NCBI GenBank assembly: GCA_036404255.1
Contig: DASWOP010000260.1
Span: forward strand, 1-15,120
Direction: 5' to 3'
Length of the DNA: 15,120 nucleotides
Origin: JARLFX01 sp036404255
GTDB lineage: Bacteria > Acidobacteriota > Terriglobia > Terriglobales > Acidobacteriaceae
Each line of letters begins with the position of its first letter. The first letter of the stretch is position 1. The translations under genes and the position numbers were made by a program. Below are positions 7,041 through 14,005 of this stretch, one piece after another. Under the pieces are notes generated by a model. The model saw nothing but the letters and a program-made list of their open reading frames with translations. It was not told the DNA's origin and made no database searches.

Positions 7041-7490
7041 TCAATGCCCCGTATTGTAGAGACTCGGCTGCTCCACTTCTTCTTCTGGAGCCGGAGCTGG
7101 CGGGTACGACGCAACCGGGATAGCCCCAAGCGCAGCCCTGGCCGCCTGTTCGTTCTTGCCGTTGGTCTCCACCTTGCCGCTGATGCCTGCGCTCTCTTCA
7201 ATCGAGAGCCGCGCCGCAAAAATATTGCCAATCACCGTTGCGCTCTGTCTCAGTTCCACGCGCCCCGCCGCCTGGATGTTGCCCTCCACGCGTCCAAACA
7301 CAATCACATCCTGTGCCTGAATATCTGCCAGCACATTCGCATTGGGTCCAACGGTCAGGCGGCTGTCGGTCAGCACTACCGTTCCCTCGATCTTCCCATC
7401 CAGGTACAAGTCTTCGTTTCCCGTCACCTCACCTTGGATACGGACAGACTTCCCAATAACTGTTGGAGATCCTTCACCTGGCTTCATCAT
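7041..7490 (-). CDS. Bactofilin (polymer-forming cytoskeletal protein)
   Basis: Bactofilins build nucleotide-free filaments of stacked beta-helices at the cytoplasmic face of the membrane and take part in cell shape, stalks or protein placement. The 149 residues carry a full bactofilin domain at about 10-112: TVIGKSVRIQGEVTGNEDLY, LDGKIEGTV, then repeated short strands with V/I and G spacing (DVIVFGRVEGNIQAAGRVEL, TVIGNIFAARLSI). A Pro/Glu-rich tail (PPAPAPEEEVEQP) follows, as is usual for the disordered ends of this family. The start is ATG 7490, with GAGGAG five bases upstream; a second ATG follows at once. It is divergent from the secreted protein gene at 7600, sharing a 109-base region, and is followed by the methyltransferase-like gene. 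No peptidase partner of the M23 type is next to it in the window. Confidence 0.93.
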   Translation of the reverse strand: MMKPGEGSPTVIGKSVRIQGEVTGNEDLYLDGKIEGTVVLTDSRLTVGPNANVLADIQAQDVIVFGRVEGNIQAAGRVELRQSATVIGNIFAARLSIEESAGISGKVETNGKNEQAARAALGAIPVASYPPAPAPEEEVEQPSLYNTGH

Positions 7491-7599
7491 TTCTGCTCCT
7501 CAACCTCTGGAAAACTACTCTTGCCCGCACTATATCAGCGCTGGCAGGGCAAACACAGGAAAACTTTCATTCCCCTATAAGCGTCTATTGTAGAGAGAG

Positions 7600-8520
7600 A
7601 TGCCGCGAAAACAATATCCCAGCACGAATCCCTTTCGGCTTCCTCTCTTTCTGCTGCTCGCACTGCTCTTCTCCGCGTCGTCCACCCACGCCCAGTCGTC
7701 ACCGCCGCACCTCCCGGAGAAATCCAGCCCCCTCTCCCGCACGCCCCTGCAGTGGGTCTCTGCCGCCGCCGCACTAGAGCTGCCCATGGTCCGCCTGGAG
7801 AACCCCTACCTCCGTTATCACATGCTCTACCAGGGGAATAAAGGCATTGAACTGCGCGATGAAATCGAAAGCCGCGATGGCATGGTCGCCCGCCTCATCG
7901 CCCTCAATGGCCAGCCCCTCACCCCGGAGAAGGACGCAGCCGAACGCGCTCGCCTGCAGTACCTGCTGGATAATCCCCAGGACTTCTACGACCACCACAA
8001 GACCGATCAGGATGGCAAGAATCTAGCCGTCGAACTGATCCAGCAGCTTCCCCACGCCATGTTCTTCACCTACGCCGCAGACCAGACGCCCGCCGGCCAC
8101 TTTCCCGGTTCGCAGGTCGTTATAGACTTCACACCCGACCCCGCCTTCAAGCCGAAGACCACCAAGGGCGAAGCCCTGCGCGGCCTCGCCGGCCGCATCT
8201 GGATCGAAACCAACACCGGCCACATGGTGCGCATGCACGCCACCATCATCAAAGACACCAACATCGGCTGGGGCATCCTCGCCCGCATCTACAAGGGCGG
8301 CGTCCTCGATCTGGAGCAGACTGACACGGGCCACAACCACCGCTGGGTCTTCTCCCGCCTGGACGAGCACATCACCGTCCGAGCCTTGCTGGTCAAGACC
8401 ATCAACGTCAACGTGAAGCTGCAATCCTCCGGCTACCAACCCATCCAGTCGCTGCGCTTTCAAGACGCGATCCACATCCTGCTGGACACGCCCCTCCCCA
8501 CCCATTGCCCCTGCAACTAA
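7600..8520 (+). CDS. Secreted protein of unknown function
   Basis: A 306-residue protein that I cannot place in a named family. It starts with a signal peptide (polar MPRKQYPSTNPFR, hydrophobic LPLFLLLALLFSA, probable cut after THA at residue 31). The remainder is mixed alpha/beta with alternating beta-type stretches, such as GRIWIETNTGHMVRMHATI (about 198-216) and HITVRALLVKTINVNVKL (about 256-273). This pattern, including a sentence-like IWIETNTGHMVR strand, recalls the curved sheet of LolA/RseB-like periplasmic proteins, but the link is only an impression. A single Cys pair (CPC) stands at the end. The start at ATG 7600 is preceded by AGAGAGAG and by a TATTGT box at 7586-7591. It is a single gene: bactofilin is divergent upstream, and the racemase gene is convergent 244 bases downstream. 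Confidence 0.75.
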   Translation: MPRKQYPSTNPFRLPLFLLLALLFSASSTHAQSSPPHLPEKSSPLSRTPLQWVSAAAALELPMVRLENPYLRYHMLYQGNKGIELRDEIESRDGMVARLIALNGQPLTPEKDAAERARLQYLLDNPQDFYDHHKTDQDGKNLAVELIQQLPHAMFFTYAADQTPAGHFPGSQVVIDFTPDPAFKPKTTKGEALRGLAGRIWIETNTGHMVRMHATIIKDTNIGWGILARIYKGGVLDLEQTDTGHNHRWVFSRLDEHITVRALLVKTINVNVKLQSSGYQPIQSLRFQDAIHILLDTPLPTHCPCN

Positions 8521-8571
8521 GCCGTGCGGCCGACCCTGCCCATCTTCCTGCCATCACCAAATTTCCCCCGA

Positions 8572-8763
8572 GTCATTCTGAGCGAGCGCAGCGAGTCGAA
8601 GAATCCAGACGCTCCTCGCGTCACCCATACCTCCAAAAGCTTCCGCTGCACGAATCCAGGAACCTCAGCTCTCATCGGAAACCACAAATTCGGGTGCCCC
8701 AGGTCTCGCTTTTGAGACCTGGGAAGCAGGTGCTCGCACCACCCCAGGTCTCATCGGAAACCA
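8572..8763 (+). repeat. Composite intergenic repeat (GTCATTCTGAGCG module plus CCCAGGTCTC hairpin module)
   Basis: The order is: GTCATTCTGAGCGAGCGCAG, GAAGAATCCAGACGC, GCGTCACCCATACC, CTTCCGCTGCACGAATC, then GGGTGCCCC leading into a perfect 10-base stem. That stem is CCCAGGTCTC (8698-8707) with GAGACCTGGG (8714-8723) around a six-base loop. A third CCCAGGTCTC arm (8743-8752) and CTCATCGGAAACCA close the unit. The same order recurs at 12223-12420. It fills the convergent gap after the secreted protein gene, and no T-run follows the hairpin. Confidence 0.8.
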
Positions 8764-8764
8764 T

Positions 8765-9874
8765 CTACCCCTTGATCGTCTCCCGCCGCACCGTCAGCTT
8801 CTCAATCAGATCCTTACGCACTTCAAATCCCCGTCCCGGCGTACTCGGCACCACGATCTCGCCCTTCGCGCTCACCGTCACCTCGGGCTCAATGATGTCT
8901 TCCGCCCAGTAACGCTTCGAAGCTGAAACATCGCCCGGCAAGCTGAAATTCTGCAGCGACGACAGCGCGATGTTATGCGACCGTCCAATGCCCGTCTCCA
9001 GCATGCCGCCGCACCATACCGGCACGCCGCGCTCCTCTGCCGCATTGTGAACCGCAATCGCCTCGCTGAATCCGCCCACGCGGCCAACCTTCACGTTGAT
9101 GATGCGGCACGATTCCATATCGATCGCCGCCAGCGCATCTCTCCGGTTGCGAATCGCCTCATCCAGGCACACCGGCGTCGCCAGCCGTTTCTGCAGCATC
9201 GAGTGGAAGTAGAAATCGTCATACCAGAGCGGCTGCTCGATCATCATCAGGTTGAACTCGTCAAACGTCGCCAGATGCTCAATATCGCGGATGCGGTACA
9301 CCGAATTTGCATCGCAGCTCAACGCAATATCCGGCCACCGCTTGCGCACCATCTCGAAGATCTTCACGTCCCAGCCCGGCTGGCACTTCAGCTTGATGCG
9401 CTGATAACCCGCCGCCAGCTCCGTCTCGATCTTCTCCATCTGCAGCTCCGGCGTCGGCTGAATGCCAATCGAGACACCGCACGCAATCACGTCGCGTTCG
9501 CCGCCCAGCAGATCGGCCAGCGCCACTTTCTTAATCTGCGCCTCCACGTCCCACACTGCGTTCTCAAGGCAAGCCTTCGCCATGCGGTTGCCGCGGACGC
9601 GCTTGAAGAAGTTCGGCACCGCGCCGCCGTGCTCCACCGCCTGCTTCACCAGTCGAGGCGCCAACTCCAGCCGCACCATCTCCCACGCCGTGTCGATGGT
9701 CTCTTCGCAGAAGTAAGGGTGCTCCCCTGCAACGCACTCGCCCCAGCCGGTTACCCCTTCGGCCTCCATCTCGATCAGCATGATGCGTCGTTCGGTGGTG
9801 GTGCCAAAGCTGGTCTGAAACGGGTGTACCAGCGGCATCGCAATCTCGCGCATGTGAATTGCATCAATCTTCAT
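8765..9874 (-). CDS. menC: o-Succinylbenzoate synthase / N-succinylamino acid racemase (enolase superfamily)
   Basis: The 369 residues form a complete muconate-lactonising-type enolase-superfamily enzyme. The catalytic and metal residues are present: Lys161 and Lys163 in RIKLKCQPGWD, metal ligands Asp188 (SCDANSVY), Glu213 (MIEQPL) and Asp238 (VCLDEAI), and Lys262 (INVKVGRVGG) on the opposite face. The PVWCGGMLETGIGRSHN segment is typical of the OSBS/N-succinylamino acid racemase branch. OSBS makes o-succinylbenzoate for menaquinone; racemases of the same branch interconvert N-succinyl-D and -L amino acids, and many enzymes do both. No other men gene lies in the window, while a GNAT acyltransferase is the next gene upstream, which leans toward the racemase role. 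The start at ATG 9874 has GAGG nine bases ahead. A promoter candidate lies at 9914-9941. The symbol denotes family rather than proven function. Confidence 0.85.
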   Translation of the reverse strand: MKIDAIHMREIAMPLVHPFQTSFGTTTERRIMLIEMEAEGVTGWGECVAGEHPYFCEETIDTAWEMVRLELAPRLVKQAVEHGGAVPNFFKRVRGNRMAKACLENAVWDVEAQIKKVALADLLGGERDVIACGVSIGIQPTPELQMEKIETELAAGYQRIKLKCQPGWDVKIFEMVRKRWPDIALSCDANSVYRIRDIEHLATFDEFNLMMIEQPLWYDDFYFHSMLQKRLATPVCLDEAIRNRRDALAAIDMESCRIINVKVGRVGGFSEAIAVHNAAEERGVPVWCGGMLETGIGRSHNIALSSLQNFSLPGDVSASKRYWAEDIIEPEVTVSAKGEIVVPSTPGRGFEVRKDLIEKLTVRRETIKG

Positions 9875-9913
9875 TCGAAGTGCCTCGTAATCCCTTTTCC
9901 AATAAATGAATCA

Positions 9914-9941
9914 ACAATAAAAACCGTCATCATAGTGACAA
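9914..9941 (-). promoter_or_regulatory. Possible promoter of the menC-like gene
   Basis: TTGTCA (9936-9941) and TATTGT (9914-9919) are 16 bases apart on the minus strand, 40 bases before the start codon and just beyond the hairpin repeat at 9949-9998. The -35 box is good and the -10 box is moderate. Confidence 0.35.
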
Positions 9942-9948
9942 TAAATCT

Positions 9949-9998
9949 GGGTGCCCCATCTTCGCGACAGCTTCATCGTCGCTAAGATGGGGCATTCG
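9949..9998 (+). repeat. GGGTGCCCC hairpin repeat, variant stem
   Basis: TGCCCCATCTT (9952-9962) pairs perfectly with AAGATGGGGCA (9984-9994), and inside it GCGAC (9964-9968) pairs with GTCGC (9978-9982). The left edge GGGTGCCCC is shared with the CCCAGGTCTC hairpins, but the stem sequence below it is different. Confidence 0.75.
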
Positions 9999-10048
9999 TG
10001 AAGCGAACCGCCCCAGCCCATCTCCCCTCACCACAAACTCCAAACCGA

Positions 10049-10127
10049 GTCATTCTGAGCGCAGCCGAAGAATCCAGACGCTCCTCGCGTCACCCGTACC
10101 GCCAAAAATCTTCCGCTGCACGGAACC
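10049..10127 (+). repeat. Partial composite intergenic repeat
   Basis: GTCATTCTGAGCGCAGCCGA, AGAATCCAGACGC, TCCTCGCGTCACCCGTACC and CTTCCGCTGCACGGAACCTC follow the same order as the unit at 8572-8763. The hairpin module at the end is absent. Confidence 0.7.
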
Positions 10128-10167
10128 TCACTCCTCCACCGCAAAAACTCTCCCACCCAACACCACC

Positions 10168-10195
10168 GTCATCCTGAGCGCAGCGAAGGATCTCA
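10168..10195 (+). repeat. Intergenic repeat, GTCATTC type
   Basis: GTCATCCTGAGCGCAGCGAA followed by GGATCTCA, a near-consensus copy. Confidence 0.65.
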
Positions 10196-10278
10196 GTATT
10201 TGCTTTTATCGCCGCACGGCCGTTAACCCCCAGAAAGGCCGTTGCCTTTGCTCTCTCATCATCTACCCCTAATCTTTT

Positions 10279-10310
10279 GTCATTCCGCTGCGCAGCGGCG
10301 GAATCTGCTT
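10279..10310 (+). repeat. Intergenic repeat, GTCATTC type, with perfect palindrome
   Basis: GTCATTCCGCTGCGCAGCGG then CGGAATCTGCTT. CCGCTGCGCAGCGG at 10285-10298 is a perfect palindrome flanked by ATTCCGC and GCGGAAT arms. Confidence 0.7.
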
Positions 10311-10331
10311 CTCGCCCATCCCTCCCACACT

Positions 10332-10356
10332 GTCATTCTCAGCGCAGCCAGGAACC
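10332..10356 (+). repeat. Intergenic repeat, GTCATTC type
   Basis: GTCATTCTCAGCGCAGCCAG followed by GAACC. The copy ends 10 bases past the stop codon of the GNAT gene. Confidence 0.55.
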
Positions 10357-10365
10357 ATCACCACC

Positions 10366-11235
10366 CTAGTACTTCAACTCTTCATCCCAATGTCCAAGCT
10401 GATACGTCCCATTGCCATCAGCATCCCGTCCATAGCCCACCGCGCTCAAGCCCTCGCTGAACCCACGCTGTAGCGCTGCCCGGTTTTCCGCCTGCACCGT
10501 CAGGGCCTTTGTCCTGTCCGCCACATTCCGCTTCCATTCGTAGATCTCATGCGGCACCCTCACCGTCTGTAGCGTCTCCGGGCGCACCCGTGTCTCTCCA
10601 GCCAGCACCGCTTCCACGCGCTTCGACCGCAGCCACCACTCCGCATACAGCCGGTCCGTTGGCAGCCCGCCCTGCAGCTCTGAAGAAATTTCTCCGTACA
10701 GATTCGGCACATACCGTCGCGTGATCGCACCCAGCCGCTCAATGTTGAAGTAAGCGTTCTTGATCTCCAGCGGATCGAACGTCCACTCGATCAGGTCGAT
10801 CCCCCGCGCCAGCGCATCATCGCGCTGTGCCAGCTTCAACCGCCGGCCAATGCCATAGTCGCGGTAGCCCGCGCGCACCGCCAGCATATGCGAATGAATG
10901 TAAGAGTGTCCGTTGCGATAGCCCGGAATGCTCATCGCAAATCCGATCATGTTGGCGTAATCCTTCGCGCCGCCCGGCAGGCTCGCGTCAAACGCGCCCA
11001 CTGCCTGTCCGCCCGCCCTCTGCGCCACCAGGAACATGCGTCGCGGAATCACATCCGCCTCGTCGTAGCCCCATATTTCGAGCTGCAACTCCACACATCG
11101 TCCAAATCCATCCAGGTCACGGAGCGGCTGAATCGCAATCTCCGGGCCCGCTTTGGAGCGGGTACTTCCCAAACCTGCTTCCGCCCCACTTGCTTTTATT
11201 TCTGTCATGAATCCCACCGGCTCACTCTGCGTCAC
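10366..11235 (-). CDS. GNAT-family acyltransferase (COG3375-like)
   Basis: The 289-residue protein carries an N-acetyltransferase fold. The acyl-CoA binding loop is RAGYRDYGIGRRLK (about 121-134), and the segment WTFDPLEIKNAYFNIERLGA (151-170) recalls predicted GNAT proteins of the COG3375 type. The C-terminal ~110 residues lie beyond the core and are of unknown role. GNAT partners of N-succinylamino acid racemases are known to transfer succinyl groups to D-amino acids, and the next gene downstream is of the racemase family; this role is an inference. The frame opens at GTG 11235, overlapping the mazG stop (GTGA), which suggests coupled translation. An ATG at 11208 is an alternative start and removes nine residues. 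The first ~30 residues look disordered. It is probably cotranscribed with mazG. Confidence 0.82.
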   Translation of the reverse strand: MTQSEPVGFMTEIKASGAEAGLGSTRSKAGPEIAIQPLRDLDGFGRCVELQLEIWGYDEADVIPRRMFLVAQRAGGQAVGAFDASLPGGAKDYANMIGFAMSIPGYRNGHSYIHSHMLAVRAGYRDYGIGRRLKLAQRDDALARGIDLIEWTFDPLEIKNAYFNIERLGAITRRYVPNLYGEISSELQGGLPTDRLYAEWWLRSKRVEAVLAGETRVRPETLQTVRVPHEIYEWKRNVADRTKALTVQAENRAALQRGFSEGLSAVGYGRDADGNGTYQLGHWDEELKY

Positions 11236-12104
11236 TTGCGTTCACGCTGTTTGGCCTGTTGCCAGAGCACTTCCAATTCATCTGCACTCAATGTACTAAG
11301 GCTAACCGATTCGCCTGTCCCGTTACCAATCTGCTCTGCATGCGCCTGCTCCATGGCCCCAAAACGGCTGCGGAATCTCGCATTCGTCCCCCTCAGAGCA
11401 GACTCCGCATCCACCTTCAAATGCCGCGCCAGATTCGCCATGGTGAACAGCAGATCGCCGAACTCCCCGGCCAAAGCCTCCGCATTCTCAGCGCCTTGCC
11501 CGCGTAACGTTACCTCCGCGCGCAACTCCTCAGTCTCCTCCGCCAACTTGGCAAACAATCCTGCCGCCAGCCCATCCTCCGGCCAGTCAAACCCCACCTT
11601 TGCCGCCCGCGAACCCAGCTTGCCCGCCTCCATCATCGCCGGCATCGTCCGCGGCACATCGTCCAGCAGCGACTTCCTCCCGGATGCGGAATCCGTCGTC
11701 TCCAGCTTTCCTGCCTTCTCCGCCTGCTTCACCCGCTCCCAGTGCCGCAGCACCTCCGCGCTGGTCTCCGCCTCGGCCTCGCCAAACACATGCGGATGTC
11801 GTCTCACCAGCTTCGCATTCAGATTCTCCACCACATCCGCAATGGTGAAATCCCCCGCCTCCCCTGCCATCTGCGCATAAAAAAGGACCTGCAATAGCAG
11901 GTCGCCCAGTTCATCCTTCAGATCCGGCCAGTTCCGCCGCTCTATCGCATCGAAGACCTCGTATGTCTCCTCCAGCGTGTACTTCTTGATCGTGTCGAAG
12001 TTCTGCTCCCGGTCCCACGGACACCCACCCGGCCCCCGCAGCCGCGCCATAATCCGCACCGCCTCGGCAAACTGCCTCGCCGCCTGCTCCATCATTTGAT
12101 CCAT
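11232..12104 (-). CDS. mazG: Nucleoside triphosphate pyrophosphohydrolase MazG
   Basis: MazG cleaves (d)NTPs, including damaged ones, to the monophosphate and pyrophosphate. The 290 residues hold two MazG domains. The first starts with LRGPGGCPWDREQ (about 22-34) and carries the Mg-binding residues Glu45, Glu46 and Glu49 (LEETYEV) and Glu65 with Asp68 (DELGDLL). The second has Glu189, Glu190 and Glu193 (AEETEEL) and Glu214 with Asp217 (GEFGDLLFTMANLARHL). The WERVKQAEK stretch and PRTMPAMMEAGKLGSRAAKVGFDW linker are typical of the E. coli-type enzyme. The start at ATG 12104 has no Shine-Dalgarno, but TAAAAT stands 6 bases upstream; a second ATG four codons in is less likely. Its stop overlaps the GNAT start. 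Upstream it diverges from the prepilin peptidase gene across a 385-base gap. Confidence 0.95.
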   Translation of the reverse strand: MDQMMEQAARQFAEAVRIMARLRGPGGCPWDREQNFDTIKKYTLEETYEVFDAIERRNWPDLKDELGDLLLQVLFYAQMAGEAGDFTIADVVENLNAKLVRRHPHVFGEAEAETSAEVLRHWERVKQAEKAGKLETTDSASGRKSLLDDVPRTMPAMMEAGKLGSRAAKVGFDWPEDGLAAGLFAKLAEETEELRAEVTLRGQGAENAEALAGEFGDLLFTMANLARHLKVDAESALRGTNARFRSRFGAMEQAHAEQIGNGTGESVSLSTLSADELEVLWQQAKQRERK

Positions 12105-12110
12105 ACTTCT

Positions 12111-12116
12111 ATTTTA
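12111..12116 (-). promoter_or_regulatory. Possible -10 box of mazG, leaderless layout
   Basis: TAAAAT lies 6 bases before the mazG ATG, with no Shine-Dalgarno between. No well-spaced -35 hexamer was seen. Confidence 0.35.
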
Positions 12117-12222
12117 CTAAACCGCCACAACAACTACGCCAACCTCCACCACACTATTTTCTCCTGCCACTCATGCGAACTGCTCCCGCCCATTTCCAAC
12201 CCCTCATCAAAAAATAGAAAGT

Positions 12223-12420
12223 GTCATTCTGAGCGCGCCTTTGCGCGAAGAACCCCGAAGGTTCCCGCGTCACCCATACATCCGCAAGCTTCCGCTGCAC
12301 AAATGTGGGTGCCCCAGGTCTCGCTTCTGAGACCTGGGATGCAGGTGCTCATCCTCCCCCCGCTCTCCTCGGAGACAACATGTGCGGGTCCCCGGGTCTC
12401 GCCTCTGAGACCCGGGATCA
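12223..12420 (+). repeat. Composite intergenic repeat with two CCC(A/G)GGTCTC hairpins
   Basis: This is the same module order as at 8572-8763: GTCATTCTGAGCGCGCC, GCGTCACCCATACATCCGC, CTTCCGCTGCAC, then GGGTGCCCC. Two 10-base hairpins follow. The first is CCCAGGTCTC/GAGACCTGGG (12313-12338) and the second is CCCGGGTCTC/GAGACCCGGG (12391-12416), separated by CTCCTCGGAGACAACA. The second stem has a compensated A-T to G-C change relative to the first. Confidence 0.8.
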
Positions 12421-12473
12421 ACACCCACCCCAACGAACCCCACTCAAGGGACAGTCACCGCCCACTCAAGCCA

Positions 12474-12479
12474 TATACT
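12474..12479 (+). promoter_or_regulatory. Possible -10 box of the prepilin peptidase gene
   Basis: TATACT lies 10 bases before the ATG at 12490. A transcript starting at the usual distance would have a leader of only about three bases. The bases between (CAAAGCTGCA) hold no Shine-Dalgarno. Confidence 0.4.
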
Positions 12480-12489
12480 CAAAGCTGCA

Positions 12490-13302
12490 ATGCCACTCAC
12501 CTACCTCATCGCAGCCCTCCTCGGCCTCGCCTTCGGCAGCTTCCTGAACGTCTGCATCTCCCGCCTGCCCGTCGGCGAATCCGTCGTCCACCCGCGCTCC
12601 CGCTGCCCGCTCTGCCGCCACGAGATCGCCGCGTATGACAACATCCCCCTCCTGAGCTGGATACTTCTCCGCCGCCGCTGCCGCCACTGCCGCTGGCCCA
12701 TCCCCGCGCGCTATCCTCTGGTCGAGCTCGGCGTTGCCCTCTGGTTTCTCGCCAGCCTGTCAGTCTTCGGCCTCTCGCTCGCCGCGGTCAACTCCGCCGT
12801 TCTCGGCTTCTTCTGCATCGGCCTGCTCGTCATGGACTGGCAAACTCAGATCCTCCCCGACGAATTTACCCTCGGGGGCGCCGCCATCGGTTTTCTCCTC
12901 TGCGCCACCCGCGCCTTTCTCCTCCCCATGGATCGCGGCGAGGTCGTACTCACCGGCCCCGAACGCATCCTGCTCTTTCGCGTCATCGCCATCATCGCCG
13001 CCACCCTTCTCCTCTGGATCATCCGCGCCCTCTACCGCCTCCTGCGCCATCAGGACGGCATGGGCCTCGGCGACGTGAAGATGCTGGCCATGATCGCCGC
13101 CTTCCTCGGCCTGCGCCACGCCCTGCTTGCACTCTTCTTCGCCGTCCTCGCAGGCTCCATCTACGCCATCGTCCTCATCCTGGCGCATCGAGGCACCGGC
13201 AAAACCCGCGTCGCATTTGGCAGCTTCCTCGCCCTCGGCGGACTAGCCTCGGCCCTCCTTGGCTCACCCCTCATCGCGTGGTATTCCAGCTTCTACCGTT
13301 GA
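12490..13302 (+). CDS. pilD: Prepilin peptidase / N-methyltransferase (PilD type)
   Basis: This inner-membrane aspartic protease cuts the leader of type IV prepilins and pseudopilins and methylates the new N-terminus. The 270 residues have the expected order. FGSFLNV at 15-21 begins the N-terminal domain, and two cysteine pairs (C39/C42 in RCPLCRHEI and C64/C67 in RRCRHCRWPI) form the zinc site of methylating enzymes. The catalytic aspartates are Asp116 (MDWQTQILPDE) and Asp195 (GMGLGDVKML). About seven to eight hydrophobic segments follow the zinc region. The start at ATG 12490 gives the normal short N-terminus (MPLTYLIAALLGLAFGSFLN). It stands alone: mazG is divergent upstream, and downstream come a repeat-filled gap and a convergent DinB-like gene. 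No pilin or secretion ATPase is in the window, so it must act on proteins encoded elsewhere. Confidence 0.95.
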   Translation: MPLTYLIAALLGLAFGSFLNVCISRLPVGESVVHPRSRCPLCRHEIAAYDNIPLLSWILLRRRCRHCRWPIPARYPLVELGVALWFLASLSVFGLSLAAVNSAVLGFFCIGLLVMDWQTQILPDEFTLGGAAIGFLLCATRAFLLPMDRGEVVLTGPERILLFRVIAIIAATLLLWIIRALYRLLRHQDGMGLGDVKMLAMIAAFLGLRHALLALFFAVLAGSIYAIVLILAHRGTGKTRVAFGSFLALGGLASALLGSPLIAWYSSFYR

Positions 13303-13332
13303 TCGGGCCACCGCAGTTCACCGCGCCACCAA

Positions 13333-13394
13333 TGTGGGTGCCCCATATCTACGCAGTTTCATCGCGGAGATGTGGGAAGCGTCGCAAAGCGACG
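13333..13394 (+). repeat. GGGTGCCCC hairpin repeat, variant stem, with a second hairpin
   Basis: TGTGGGTGCCCCATATCT begins the unit. CCCATATCT (13342-13350) pairs with AGATGTGGG (13368-13376), with one G-T pair. CGTCGC/GCGACG around AAA (13380-13394) makes a second, perfect hairpin. It lies 31 bases after the prepilin peptidase stop and might help end that transcript, though no T-run follows. Confidence 0.65.
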
Positions 13395-13398
13395 GCCG

Positions 13399-13430
13399 CG
13401 CTGAGCCTGCCCTGAGCGAAGTCGAATGGG
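13399..13430 (+). repeat. Intergenic repeat of the CCTGAGCGAAGTCGAA type
   Basis: GCGCTGAGCCTGCCCTGAGC followed by GAAGTCGAATGGGC. This matches a short intergenic repeat that I recall from many unrelated bacterial genomes. There is one copy here. Confidence 0.5.
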
Positions 13431-13477
13431 CGCGCAAATACTCAACCACGTAAAATTCTACGAATGAAACAGAGCGC

Positions 13478-14005
13478 CTAAAGCCCCAGCTCTCGCCGAA
13501 TCGCCATCATCTGCTTCACATGGTGACGTCCATGCGAGCGATGAAACAGCGCCCAATTCTCCACGCTCATGGGCCCCAGCGCAAAATGGCTGACGCACCG
13601 TCCCTGTCCCCACGCATTCTCCGCTTCCTGAAAGATCGTCTTCAACCCCTGCAGCCGCGCAGAAACCCGCGCCAGCGTCTGGTCGCCGCTCTCCCACTCC
13701 AGCATCACCGGCGGACACGTAAACTCCGGGGCCTTGTGTCCATGCGGGAAATAGCCCACTCGAGCGATCAGCAACTGTCCCCACCGCTGCTTCAACGTTG
13801 CGCTTGCCTTCGTGCAACGCCCCTTCAGCAGTCGCTCTTCAAACAGATTGAGCGTCGTGTCATAGGTCCGCAGCAGGTGCTCCGCAATCTGTTGAATATT
13901 CCATGCCTCCGGTCGCGCCGCTAGCCGCCGCTGCATCTGCGCCACATCCAGCCCCGCCAGCATCGCGCTCAATTCGTTCCGCAGATCGTCCAGCGCACCG
14001 CTCAT
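13478..14005 (-). CDS. DinB-like domain protein (second copy of the fold in the window)
   Basis: The 175-residue protein has the DinB/YfiT four-helix layout. His43 in WNIQQIAEHLLRTY and the cluster FHRSHGRHHVKQM (His158 and His162, with Gln165) match the metal-ligand positions of the fold. It is only loosely similar to the DinB-like protein at 1931-2422, so this is not a recent duplication. It contains four cysteines or near-cysteine motifs of no clear meaning (GRCTKAS, FTCPPV, GRCVSH). The start ATG at 14005 overlaps the stop of the TPR protein gene (ATGA), so translation is probably coupled and the two belong to one operon. The family is DUF1569/DinB-superfamily-like; the substrate is unknown. 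A 175-base gap with repeats follows before the prepilin peptidase gene. Confidence 0.82.
   Translation of the reverse strand: MSGALDDLRNELSAMLAGLDVAQMQRRLAARPEAWNIQQIAEHLLRTYDTTLNLFEERLLKGRCTKASATLKQRWGQLLIARVGYFPHGHKAPEFTCPPVMLEWESGDQTLARVSARLQGLKTIFQEAENAWGQGRCVSHFALGPMSVENWALFHRSHGRHHVKQMMAIRRELGL

Larger units (their letters stand above)
9875..10365. other. Gene-free gap with five repeat copies
   Basis: This 491-base stretch between the menC-like gene and the GNAT gene has no credible gene. It holds a promoter candidate, one GGGTGCCCC hairpin (9949-9998) and four GTCATTC-type elements (10049, 10168, 10279 and 10332). A weak ACGGCC/GGCCGT pair also stands at 10216-10242. Confidence 0.7.
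12105..12489. other. Divergent gene-free gap between mazG and the prepilin peptidase gene
   Basis: The 385 bases contain promoter candidates at both ends and a composite repeat (12223-12420) in the middle. No gene is supported; open frames that cross it translate repeat sequence. Confidence 0.7.

Noticed and set aside
8505..8912. Open frame of 135 residues after the secreted protein gene
   Set aside because: Translation of the composite repeat followed by menC antisense; not a gene.
8975..9985. Plus-strand open frame (336 residues) opposite the menC-like gene
   Set aside because: Compositional shadow that runs on into intergenic repeats. The minus-strand enzyme is complete with all catalytic residues.
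10216..10242. ACGGCC/GGCCGT inverted repeat as terminator of the GNAT gene
   Set aside because: Only six paired bases with a 15-base loop and no T-run; too weak to call.
12096..12638. Open frame across the mazG/pilD gap
   Set aside because: Most of it translates the composite repeat (phrases like VPQVSLLRPG recur at other repeat copies) and then pilD in a wrong frame.
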